A DNA stretch of 57,183 nucleotides from the NCBI GenBank assembly GCA_902509905.1, contig CABWZI010000010.1, positions 1 through 57,183 on the forward strand. Reading direction: 5' to 3'. The translations under genes and the position numbers were made by a program. The stretch comes from an uncultured Gammaproteobacteria bacterium (lineage in GTDB: Bacteria; Pseudomonadota; Gammaproteobacteria; PS1; Pseudothioglobaceae). Below, in pieces: positions 20,345-27,284 of this stretch. The notes beneath the pieces are model-generated. The model did no database searches. It saw nothing but the letters and a program-made list of their open reading frames with translations, and was not told the DNA's origin. Positions within the stretch are counted from its first letter, which is position 1. Each line of letters begins with the position of its first letter.

Positions 20345-20508
20345 TCTACTGACAGAACAGTTTTAGCTATTGTTGTAATACTTATTATTGTTGGTGAAAA
20401 AAACCTGAGGGAAATAAATCCGACATACATCAACATTAACATTAATAATGATTATTAAAATTTACTTTAACCTTTTCATTTTAATTAACATTTCTATTAA
20501 CATTCTCA

Positions 20509-20805
20509 TTAGGTTTTAATTACTTGAACCACTGGTTGTTTTCTGTTTGGTGGTCTTCCACCTTTCATTCCATCTTTTCTCTTTTTTATATTTGCATCAA
20601 TTTGTGCCTTGATAAGCTCAAACATACCCTCAATCTTAGGACTCATTTCTATGCGATTGTCATATAAGCTATAGTTACAGATCACATCTATATATTCAAC
20701 CTTTTCTTCTTTACTAAGATTCTTCATAGCCTTATAAAAACTGTCATAAAAAACAAAAGAATTACGATTTATTGGAATTTTTTCTTCATCAAAATATTGA
20801 TTCAT
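20509..20805 (-). CDS. DUF6291-type protein, phage/island replication context
   Basis: A 98-residue protein with the pattern NSFVFYDSFYKAMKNLSKEE, then FELIKAQIDANIKKRKDGMKGGRPP. This fits the DUF6291 family common in phages and islands, where it often forms the N-terminal part of replication-related proteins. Here only this short domain exists, ending soon after the GGRPP motif. It overlaps the AlpA-like gene by 17 nt, so the two are co-translated. Exact role unknown. Confidence 0.7.
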   Translation of the reverse strand: MNQYFDEEKIPINRNSFVFYDSFYKAMKNLSKEEKVEYIDVICNYSLYDNRIEMSPKIEGMFELIKAQIDANIKKRKDGMKGGRPPNRKQPVVQVIKT

Positions 20806-21007
20806 TTATTACCTCCACATCTCTTTCATCAATTCTTGATTGTAACCAAGCGTCTACTTCTGATACTAGCCAGGCAGATCCTCGCTTACCTAATTTGATA
20901 GGCTTAGGAAACCTTCCTTGTTGCACTAATTTGTATACTTGAGATTTACAAGTGTTGATGTAAATTGCTACTTCAGTAGCTTTGAGTAATTTACTTTGTA
21001 AGATAAT
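20789..21007 (-). CDS. AlpA-family excisionase/regulator with a non-standard start
   Basis: Minus-strand translation gives about 71 residues: LLKATEVAIYINTCKSQVYK, LVQQGRFPKPIKLGKRGSAW, then LVSEVDAWLQSRIDER. This is the winged helix-turn-helix of AlpA/Xis-like regulators of P4-type integrases. The frame is closed by TAA at 21010-21008 and has no ATG, GTG or TTG before the domain. The only candidates behind an AGGAG site (21016-21012) are ATT at 21007 and ATC at 21004. The coordinates use ATT. ATC has the better spacing (7 nt). It likely controls excision or the integrase. The start is uncertain, the protein family is not. Confidence 0.75.
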   Translation of the reverse strand: MILQSKLLKATEVAIYINTCKSQVYKLVQQGRFPKPIKLGKRGSAWLVSEVDAWLQSRIDERDVEVINESIF

Positions 21008-21230
21008 TTAACTCCTGTATTTGAATACTACATTTAGTACTTCAAATAAAATATACCCAAATATAGAATATATCTAAATTAGTTGCATACTGGAAGTGTG
21101 AATTAATTTTTCACCATACTGTAGGCACGATTATTGCTATGTGGGATGATGGTATTACTCGACTAGAAAAGTGCCCTCAGTACCTAAGCAGTAAACCCTA
21201 ATCTTGGTGTTTTATTGTTGTCTTTCTAGT

Positions 21231-21980
21231 TTAATTAACAAAGAATACTAGGTTGATTTGTTCATCGAAAACGGCATCATCCGAAACATAGGGTAAAGGT
21301 GATGAGTTGTAAACTGCTCTTATTATAGAGCCTTTAAATGCCTCTTCATTGGCGCCACTAACATTGGCACATCTGTGAATATCTGATAATTCAACCTCTC
21401 CATTTCTTTTTTGAAGGATAAAAACTTCACACCACCAATCATCTTTAGCGCCTTGGTAATGCCAATTTGAGTAAACTTTAGCTCCGATACTATTTACCCA
21501 TTCAGTCTGTCGTTTTTTTTGTTGCTCTGTTAATTTATCTTGCTTCTCTTGTTCTTGTTCTTCCTCAATAAATTTTGTTAATTCGAACACAGTTTCTAAT
21601 CTTTCTTCTTGAGATTGAGGAGCTAATTCACAAGCAAACTGAAGAATAAATTCACCTATTGTTTCAGGTGGTAGAAACATCCATTCAGTTCCATCCGTAG
21701 GAACTAAAGTTGAATCACCCTCAAGCATTGGTTCATCATAATCATACATTTGGATAAATTTAGTACGAACTAAATCACAATCATTTTCTGAGAGCATTGT
21801 TGAACTACCCTCTTTGCTAGAATTCATTTGCCAAAGGTAGACAGAACCATCACGCTCTTTAATTGTTTCTATGTTGATATGCCAAGTTGTACCATCTTCA
21901 TCAGTAAATAACTTTGTCCACTCACCATAGGAGTTAAAAGAGAGGAGTAAAGAGATTAGCAGTAGTAGTAGTTTTTTCAT
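21231..21980 (-). CDS. Exported protein: adhesin-E-like domain plus TolA-C-like domain
   Basis: About 249 residues from the ATG at 21980, chosen because MKKLLLLLISLLLSFNSYG is a good signal peptide; an ATG at 21995 adds five residues. Residues 20-117 resemble the surface-adhesin E-like domain (WTKLF...WHINIETI, C68, GTEWMFLPPET, C117). Residues 120-160 are a charged Glu/Gln/Lys linker, and 160-249 resemble the TolA/TonB C-terminal domain (IGAKVYSNWHYQG, CEVFILQKRNGEVE, SSPLPYVSDDAVFDEQINLVFF). It is probably periplasmic or surface-exposed. Last gene of the island's exported-protein cluster, after a 72-nt gap. Function unknown. Confidence 0.75.
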   Translation of the reverse strand: MKKLLLLLISLLLSFNSYGEWTKLFTDEDGTTWHINIETIKERDGSVYLWQMNSSKEGSSTMLSENDCDLVRTKFIQMYDYDEPMLEGDSTLVPTDGTEWMFLPPETIGEFILQFACELAPQSQEERLETVFELTKFIEEEQEQEKQDKLTEQQKKRQTEWVNSIGAKVYSNWHYQGAKDDWWCEVFILQKRNGEVELSDIHRCANVSGANEEAFKGSIIRAVYNSSPLPYVSDDAVFDEQINLVFFVN

Positions 21981-22052
21981 ACTCCCATCCACCATAATTG
22001 AATAAGTGTCGCCAAAAGAAATCCTGTTAGTAATAATGTGAGAAATTTCATA

Positions 22053-22496
22053 TTAACCCTCATCACCCAGATAATCTATGTAAAGCGGGTCTTTTCCAAT
22101 AGTGACATCATCTCTTTCAAAATCACGAGTATTAAACTGAATGACGATTTCATTACAGTAGCCACCCATACTTCCATAAACCTTTTGACAGACACTGATT
22201 CTGTATTTGTGATTTTTTAATTCTTTTTCTATGGTGTAACTTATATCTCCTTCCTTTGTATCAGTTGAGCCATAGGCATATGGAATATCAGCACTTCTAC
22301 ATAAGGGCACATTAATACTCCCAATATAATTATCGCCATTCAGTTCAGCCATAAAATTAGCAAAACACTCTGCGGGTATCTCTCCGGAAGGCGTGTAGAA
22401 TTTTCCACCACTGACGTAATAGTTAGGTTCATCTTCTTTCTCAGAACAGGCAATTAAGCCAAGAGAAATAAATAAGATTAATAATATTTTTTTCAT
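22053..22496 (-). CDS. Island lipoprotein of unknown function
   Basis: A 147-residue protein with a lipoprotein signal (MKKILLILFISLGLIACSEK; the lipobox cysteine is about residue 17). The mature part has four more cysteines (AECFANF, PLCRSA, SVCQKV, GGYCNEI), which suggests a disulfide-bonded fold in the periplasm or on the outer membrane. Its ATG overlaps the stop of the previous gene by 4 nt. No family recognised. Confidence 0.7.
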   Translation of the reverse strand: MKKILLILFISLGLIACSEKEDEPNYYVSGGKFYTPSGEIPAECFANFMAELNGDNYIGSINVPLCRSADIPYAYGSTDTKEGDISYTIEKELKNHKYRISVCQKVYGSMGGYCNEIVIQFNTRDFERDDVTIGKDPLYIDYLGDEG

Positions 22497-22906
22497 ATCC
22501 TACAATCAGCTAATACAACTTCAATTGTATTAGCAAATTGACGAGTAAATGAAAATTCACCACCATATCTCGTCAATGTATAGACAAAGTTTTCTACTCC
22601 TTCGCTAGTTTCATCAGTCCAGTCATTATATCCTTGGAATACCTCATCTAATCTTTGCCCATACGTATTACCAGGTACTAATTTATAGTCCATATGATTC
22701 ATTAATGGGAAGCCCATAAACTTAACACTGTTGTTACTTCTGAAAAAATTAAAATCCTTTAGTTCCATTCTATAAACTGGCGTACCCCTAGTCATTGAGT
22801 AACGCTGTGTCATTTGACATTTGTAAATATCGCCTACTCCAGCATACCCTTGAGTAGAAAAGAAGGATATAAATAGAGTGAAAAGCAGTGTAATTAGTTT
22901 TTTCAT
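22493..22906 (-). CDS. Exported VGD-Y-C protein (island copy)
   Basis: About 137 residues from the ATG at 22906, behind a GAAAGAGG site; an upstream TTG is less likely. A signal peptide (MKKLITLLFTLFISFFSTQGYA) is followed by GVGDIYKCQMTQ, a motif shared almost exactly with the chromosomal gene at 27786-28175, and in shorter form with 23272-23622. The protein ends with ADCRI, so it has one cysteine near each end of the mature chain. Periplasmic location is likely. Function unknown. Confidence 0.72.
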   Translation of the reverse strand: MKKLITLLFTLFISFFSTQGYAGVGDIYKCQMTQRYSMTRGTPVYRMELKDFNFFRSNNSVKFMGFPLMNHMDYKLVPGNTYGQRLDEVFQGYNDWTDETSEGVENFVYTLTRYGGEFSFTRQFANTIEVVLADCRI

Positions 22907-23268
22907 CAAACCTCTTTCAATTCTTGTTCTTCAGCATCCTCTAGGTTGCTCAGGTGAATCTTTTTAAGATGTAAAACTAGGTCTGGTGTGTATTTTGCTA
23001 CTAAGAATATAAAACCTATAAAGTAAACAAACCAGAATACTTCAGCCCATCCATCGATATATAAACCACTCATCATAAAAGCCAAGGCAAAGAGTACTGA
23101 TATGACTGAGGCAATAATCAAGAGTAGTTTTTTATTTAAAAAGAAACTGATTACTTTGCCTTTCATTAAAGTATTTATACCAATGGTTGCTCCAACAATG
23201 AAAACCATAATCATTACTAGTGAAAATGTAGGAATTAAAATATCTGTAGTTAGTGTTATTTTGTTCAT
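22906..23268 (-). CDS. Island membrane protein, three helices
   Basis: A 120-residue protein with hydrophobic segments at about 10-32, 46-68 and 74-93, and a charged C-terminal tail (LHLKKIHLSNLEDAEEQELKEV). No signal peptide or family motif is recognised. It sits between two exported-protein genes, with a 1-nt overlap (TGATG) with the next, so it could anchor or export its partners. That role is inference. Confidence 0.68.
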   Translation of the reverse strand: MNKITLTTDILIPTFSLVMIMVFIVGATIGINTLMKGKVISFFLNKKLLLIIASVISVLFALAFMMSGLYIDGWAEVFWFVYFIGFIFLVAKYTPDLVLHLKKIHLSNLEDAEEQELKEV

Positions 23269-23271
23269 AAA

Positions 23272-23622
23272 TTAAAATTGACTACATTCGGCTACTGCTG
23301 AATAAACCCCCATAATATTAGCACTTCCATAGTGAAAATTATTTCCTTCAAAATAAATTACCTCTGAAAGTGTTGAGGCAAAAAAGTATGATGAGGTGTT
23401 TTGATTAATAATAAAGTCCCTTCCTTCAAAGAATTTGCTATTACCAAATTCAATCTTTTCTTTCCCCCATTTGAACATGAACCTTTGATGCGCTAAACTC
23501 ATTTGACCTCTGTTATCCATAAATTGAAAGTCTTTTGTATCACAGATGTAAGCATCTCCCCATCCTCCTATAGAGTTTGATGAGAGCATTAAAGAAAAGA
23601 GCAGTAGGAGTAGTTTTTTCAT
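23272..23622 (-). CDS. Exported GD-Y-C protein (island copy 2)
   Basis: About 116 residues from the ATG at 23622; the codon before it is TTG. The signal peptide (MKKLLLLLFSLMLSSNSIG) is nearly the same as that of the last gene in the cluster. The mature start GWGDAYICDTKDF and the end AVAECSQF match the layout of 22493-22906 and 27786-28175 (GD-x-Y-x-C near the start, A-x-C near the end). Residues 50-110 contain KIEFGNSKFFEGRDFII, similar in style to IQFGADSNYFSGTELKI of the 27786 gene. Function unknown. Confidence 0.72.
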   Translation of the reverse strand: MKKLLLLLFSLMLSSNSIGGWGDAYICDTKDFQFMDNRGQMSLAHQRFMFKWGKEKIEFGNSKFFEGRDFIINQNTSSYFFASTLSEVIYFEGNNFHYGSANIMGVYSAVAECSQF

Positions 23623-23628
23623 CAATAT

Positions 23629-23985
23629 TTAATCTATAAACTTACATTGTCCATAAGTTGAAGAAGCTTCATCATTGAACCCAACACTTGTTAAAGTTAG
23701 TTTATTGTTTTTCTTAGAAATATGTGCGGTATCAACTATTCCACTGTTGCGAAGGTATCGCTGTAAAACAATAGCTGATTCACTTTCAAAGGTTGTTTCC
23801 CAAAATGGTTGTTTTCCATCTAATAACCATTCATCTAATTTGATTTCCCCAAAAGGTTTAGGATTCTTAAAATCCATAAGATAGGGGTCACCAAAATAAT
23901 TAGTAGTAGTGCATATAATTTGCTTAGCAAATGATGGAGAACTTAAAATAATAGATAAAAGGATTAGAAGGAGTGATTTTTTCAT
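23629..23985 (-). CDS. Exported two-cysteine protein, first gene of the cluster
   Basis: About 118 residues from the ATG at 23985 (MKKSLLLILLSIILSSPSFA signal peptide); an 18-nt longer frame opens with TTG. The mature chain has one cysteine near its start (KQIICTTTNYFGDP) and one near its end (YGQCKFID), as in the GD-Y-C proteins downstream, but lacks the GD-Y-C motif itself. It opens the six-gene cluster that runs to 21231. Function unknown. Confidence 0.68.
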   Translation of the reverse strand: MKKSLLLILLSIILSSPSFAKQIICTTTNYFGDPYLMDFKNPKPFGEIKLDEWLLDGKQPFWETTFESESAIVLQRYLRNSGIVDTAHISKKNNKLTLTSVGFNDEASSTYGQCKFID

Positions 23986-24003
23986 ACTAGGATTATAAGT
24001 CAA

Positions 24004-24287
24004 CTTGAACTAAAGTCCAAATTTCGTTTGATGTGTGAGGGAGGGTGTATATATCTATCTCCGATGTCAAGAGGGGCTTCCCCCTCCTGTACCTTGAATG
24101 TTAAAATATATATGTGAAGGATAGTAGATATTTTAACTACTCTTGTAAGTGATTGATTTAAATACAAAAAGTAGTAATTGTATATTAATTAAGTAATTGG
24201 ATAGCGTTTTCTTTTGTGTATATATTTGTGTATATAATTTTAGATTAGAAATGTTAAATGCTTTATTAGATAGGGTTTTAGGATTGA
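24004..24287. promoter_or_regulatory. Gene-free right end of the island with arm-type sites
   Basis: About 280 nt with no credible gene. The 9-mer GTGTATATA occurs at 24045-24053, 24216-24224 and 24228-24236. The last two have the same 12-bp spacing as the pair at the left end. A GC-rich hairpin (GAGGGG 24071-24076, CCCCTC 24081-24086, 4-nt loop) has no T-run. The promoter of the exported-protein cluster should lie here, but I see no clear -35/-10 pair. Confidence 0.5.
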
Positions 24288-24317
24288 GTTCAATTCCCCC
24301 CATCTCCACCAAACATT
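24288..24317. repeat. Right attachment repeat (displaced ssrA 3' end)
   Basis: Exact 30-bp copy of 18511-18540, ending at the edge of resumed chromosomal sequence. It keeps the T-loop 3' half, acceptor strand and CCA of ssrA but has no tmRNA body before it. It is therefore the displaced original 3' end of the gene. Confidence 0.93.
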
Positions 24318-24337
24318 TTTTTCTGAAGGTAAAGATT

Positions 24338-24559
24338 ATGAAAATTAAAGCACTCGAATGGTTTGGAGTCATTACTGCAATAATCTACTCAATGATGGTA
24401 GCCTTGAATATTGGTGTTGAATTTGTTGGATTTCTTTTACTTCTTATTTCAGCGATATCAATTGGCTTATGGGCATACCTTGGGCAACATAGAGGAATTC
24501 TCTTACTGCAATTTTTTTATGCATCAGCTGGGATTATTGGAATGGTTCGGTGGTATTAA
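24338..24559 (+). CDS. Small membrane protein
   Basis: A 73-residue protein from the ATG at 24338, with three hydrophobic segments (GVITAIIYSMMVALNIG, GFLLLLISAISIGLWAYLG, ILLLQFFYASAGIIGMV). An AAGG site lies 8 nt upstream. The longer frame starting at 24197 would run through the att repeat and is not credible. Before island insertion this gene would have followed ssrA directly. It loosely resembles small hypothetical membrane proteins that use a QH-RG-LL-Q-FY-G-I pattern. Function unknown. Confidence 0.7.
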   Translation: MKIKALEWFGVITAIIYSMMVALNIGVEFVGFLLLLISAISIGLWAYLGQHRGILLLQFFYASAGIIGMVRWY

Positions 24560-24564
24560 TTTTT

Positions 24565-25680
24565 TTACAGTCTAAAGAGTCTATATAGACCTCCCTCAGG
24601 TTTTGATAGAGACGATTCATCATTTAAAATTAAAATTGACCCATCTTTTGCTACAACGACATCTCGAATTCGCCCAAGAGTTCCATCTATTACAATACTC
24701 TCACTTTCAGGCAACCCATCCTTATTAATTGAAATAGAATACAGTCTTCTAAATTTTAATGAGCCAACCAAAAGACTCCCTTGCAGATCCGCAAACATCA
24801 CTTTTTCATCACTATTCATGGGATAAAAATCCATTCCAGATGGGGCTATGGAGGGAATCCAAACCCATTCTGGATCATTAAAACCTGGAAGACTATCATG
24901 TTCACTCACTTTGTCATCAGTCCCATATTCAAAGCCATGGCTAACTAGAGGCCAGCCATAGTTATCGCCAGCAACTATAATATTAATCTCATCTCCACCT
25001 TTAGGTCCATGCTCATGAGACCAGATCTCTTGAGTCTCAGGATTAAGCTTCATACCCTGTGGATTTCGATGACCAATTGAATAGTTCTCTGGCGCCCAGC
25101 CCGCTAATTTTGGGTTATCCTTTGGAATACTTCCGTCAAAATTTAGACTAATAATTGAACCTGCATGCGAGGAAGCATCTTGAGAATTGGAGCGATTTCC
25201 TCGCTCTCCAAGTGACGCAAATAGTTTCCCATTAGTTATTTCAAGACGGCATCCAAAATGATAACCAGACCAACTTGACTTGTTAGATTCAAAAATTGTT
25301 AATCTTTTAATTAATTTGTCATTAACTAAATTTGCGCTATCAATTGCAAGCACAGTTCCTTTAGAAGTGTCCTTTGAGTAACAATAATAAACAACTTCAT
25401 CGTTATAAATTATGTCTAGGAGACCGCCTTGCAAAGTTGAGGAAACTTTTGGTACATTGTAAATCTCACTTGATGAACCATCTGAAATATTTATTCGGTA
25501 AATACGGCCTTTTTTTTCAGTAACCAGAAGTTCACTGTCATTGATAAAATCCATCCCCCATGGATTTTCTAGTGTAGGCCCAATCTGCTGAATTTCAATG
25601 TTATCAGCCCTGGCTGAAAAAGACGTAAGACTGGAAATACAAATAAAGACCAAAAAAAATATAGTACTGGATTTGATCAC
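24565..25680 (-). CDS. PQQ-dependent sugar dehydrogenase, Yli/sorbosone dehydrogenase family
   Basis: A 371-residue exported protein with a signal peptide (1-25, ending FSARA) and the six-bladed propeller motifs of the family: LENPWGMDFINDSELLVTEK, FGCRLEITNGKLFASLGERG, IGHRNPQGMKLNPETQEIWSHEHGPKGGDEIN, and IAPSGMDFY. The His and Arg residues used for PQQ/Ca binding in these motifs are present. It likely oxidises an aldose in the periplasm. It follows the DegT aminotransferase gene by 2 nt. No PQQ synthesis genes are visible here. Confidence 0.88.
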   Translation of the reverse strand: MIKSSTIFFLVFICISSLTSFSARADNIEIQQIGPTLENPWGMDFINDSELLVTEKKGRIYRINISDGSSSEIYNVPKVSSTLQGGLLDIIYNDEVVYYCYSKDTSKGTVLAIDSANLVNDKLIKRLTIFESNKSSWSGYHFGCRLEITNGKLFASLGERGNRSNSQDASSHAGSIISLNFDGSIPKDNPKLAGWAPENYSIGHRNPQGMKLNPETQEIWSHEHGPKGGDEINIIVAGDNYGWPLVSHGFEYGTDDKVSEHDSLPGFNDPEWVWIPSIAPSGMDFYPMNSDEKVMFADLQGSLLVGSLKFRRLYSISINKDGLPESESIVIDGTLGRIRDVVVAKDGSILILNDESSLSKPEGGLYRLFRL

Positions 25681-25682
25681 TA

Positions 25683-26879
25683 TTATTTAATAAACTGGCT
25701 TGAACACTCAATAATAATTTTGGATATATGCTTACAATCATCAATTGAGAATGTCAAAGGCAACCTCAAGTCAAACAAACCTGAAAGAATTTTATCGGAC
25801 ACATTTAATCGTTGCCGGCTAACATATTTCCAACTCTTATGATTACTTGTAAATCCACTAGGATCATCATTACCAAACCACTTAAGTTCAACACCTAGCT
25901 CTTTATTTTTTTTAACAAATAACTCAGCATCAGACTTGGAAATGCCAGGAATTCTAAACTGAATAGAACTGCCTACATATCTCTCTTCTTCAAATCTTAC
26001 TGGAACTTCTATTCCATTAATTTCTTTTAATTCCGACTCTACAGCCTGATAACGCTCATTCCATCGATTAATATTCTTCTCTAAATTTTTTAATTGTGGT
26101 CTAAGGATTGAGGCTCTGAGGTTATCCATGCGTCCAGAATAGTTTGGAGTTTCAAGCCTTATTTCTTCAAATACTTTTGAACTCGGCGCAGCACCATGTC
26201 TCTCATAGAGCATGTATGAGCCTGAATAAATTATTGCTCGAGCCATGAATTCTTCATCATTCGAAGTCAGAAGGCCGCCTTCACCAGAATTCAAATGCTT
26301 ATAAGTCTGAGTACTAAAACATCCAGCAAGTCCAAAATTCCCACTCCTTTTATCTTTCCATTGAGCTCCCATTGTATGAGCGCAATCCTCAATCAAAATT
26401 AAATTATTATCATGGACAATTTGCATTAATTTATCCATGTCTACAAGGTGGCCTCGCATATGGGAGATGAGCAGAAATCGAGCTTTGCTCTCGGATACTT
26501 TTCTTGAAAGATCATCCAAATCTAGTACTAGATCTTTAGTAATTTCAACAAATACAGGATTTCCGCCAGCATTTGAAATAGACCCTGGAACTGGTGCAAG
26601 TGTAAAAGTATTTGTCAATACACTCTCGCCAGGCTTTAGTCCAGCAGCCTTTAAAGCAACGCTCATTGCATAACCACCTGAAGCACAAGCTAAACAGTAT
26701 TTGCTATCCTGATATGCTGCATACTCTTCTTCAAGAAGAGACGCCTCTGATAGTTCATCTTCAATAGTATTGTATCTATGGAGTCTTCCAGACTTAAGAA
26801 CCTGAGTAGCAGCGTCAATCGCCTCTTGATTGATTGGCTCTTGCTGAGTAAAGGGTCGAGAAAATGCTTTAGTTGCCAT
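25683..26879 (-). CDS. DegT/DnrJ/EryC1/StrS family aminotransferase
   Basis: A 398-residue PLP enzyme. Visible are the cofactor pocket CLACASGGYAMSVALKA, the IEDCAHTMGAQW aspartate segment, and the Schiff-base lysine in FSTQTYKHLNSGEGG. Such proteins usually aminate keto-sugars (for example for cell-surface glycans). No sugar-nucleotide gene lies nearby, and the tight pairing with a periplasmic sugar dehydrogenase gene is unusual. The substrate cannot be named. Confidence 0.88.
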   Translation of the reverse strand: MATKAFSRPFTQQEPINQEAIDAATQVLKSGRLHRYNTIEDELSEASLLEEEYAAYQDSKYCLACASGGYAMSVALKAAGLKPGESVLTNTFTLAPVPGSISNAGGNPVFVEITKDLVLDLDDLSRKVSESKARFLLISHMRGHLVDMDKLMQIVHDNNLILIEDCAHTMGAQWKDKRSGNFGLAGCFSTQTYKHLNSGEGGLLTSNDEEFMARAIIYSGSYMLYERHGAAPSSKVFEEIRLETPNYSGRMDNLRASILRPQLKNLEKNINRWNERYQAVESELKEINGIEVPVRFEEERYVGSSIQFRIPGISKSDAELFVKKNKELGVELKWFGNDDPSGFTSNHKSWKYVSRQRLNVSDKILSGLFDLRLPLTFSIDDCKHISKIIIECSSQFIK

Positions 26880-26957
26880 TTTTTATTCTTAAAATTCAAT
26901 CAGATACAAAGAAGACAAAATAATATAGAAAATATCTTACTAGAAGATGTTATTTTC

Positions 26958-27077
26958 ATGAAAAATCAATCAAGACTCTTTATAATTATTTTTATGAAAA
27001 ACATGCCGCCAGTAGTCATTGTTGCAATTATCGTTGCTGTAGTAGTTCTGTTGATTCAGTATTTTTTCAATTTCTAA
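26958..27077 (+). CDS. Very small single-helix membrane protein
   Basis: A short frame of 39 residues (MKNQSRLFIIIFMKNMPPVV start) or 27 residues from an inner ATG at 26994. The last 24 residues form one strongly hydrophobic helix (VVIVAIIVAVVVLLIQYFFNF). It is divergent from the DegT gene. No clear ribosome-binding site is seen, so it could be a chance hydrophobic frame. Confidence 0.35.
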   Translation: MKNQSRLFIIIFMKNMPPVVIVAIIVAVVVLLIQYFFNF

Positions 27078-27109
27078 TTGCACAATCCTTACAACTCAAA
27101 TCTTTGATA

Positions 27110-27277
27110 TTACATACACTCCCATAGCATGGGCGAAGTTTGTAAAAGATACTTAAATAAACTAGGCTGGATAATCAAAAAAAATAATGCACACAAGGTG
27201 ACCAATATCAATAAAAGCCTAATTCTCGATCTCGATTGAAATTGACTGTTGTTAAATTCTGTTACATTATGCATCAT
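27110..27277 (-). CDS. Small single-helix membrane protein
   Basis: A 54-55 residue frame starting at either of two adjacent ATG codons (27277 or 27274) behind an AGGAG site (27282-27286). It has a hydrophilic N-terminus (HNVTEFNNSQFQSRSRIR), one membrane helix (LLLILVTLCALFFLII) and a short tail ending LWECM. It starts 7 nt after the stop of the DUF4442 gene and is on the same strand. No family recognised. Confidence 0.5.
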   Translation of the reverse strand: MMHNVTEFNNSQFQSRSRIRLLLILVTLCALFFLIIQPSLFKYLLQTSPMLWECM

Positions 27278-27284
27278 AACACTC

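Larger units (their letters stand above)
18511..24317. mobile_element. Integrated genetic element in ssrA (about 5.8 kb)
   Basis: The element is bounded by identical 30-bp direct repeats (18511-18540 and 24288-24317) that cover the 3' half of the tmRNA T-loop, the acceptor strand and CCA. A P4-type integrase gene follows the left repeat directly, which is the classic layout for an island inserted in ssrA. Inside are an AlpA-like regulator, a DUF6291 protein, two small proteins and six genes for exported or membrane proteins. No replication, packaging or conjugation gene is visible, so it is probably a satellite-like or decayed island. Native sequence resumes after 24317. Confidence 0.92.

Noticed and set aside
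21139-21201. A 20-codon plus-strand frame (MWDDGITRLEK...) in the island gap
   Set aside because: Too short, with no ribosome-binding site and no family; nothing else supports it.
24197-24559. A 120-residue plus-strand frame that runs through the right att repeat
   Set aside because: The N-terminal part is translated arm-site and tmRNA-derived sequence. The conserved-looking membrane protein starts at the ATG 24338 with its own ribosome-binding site.
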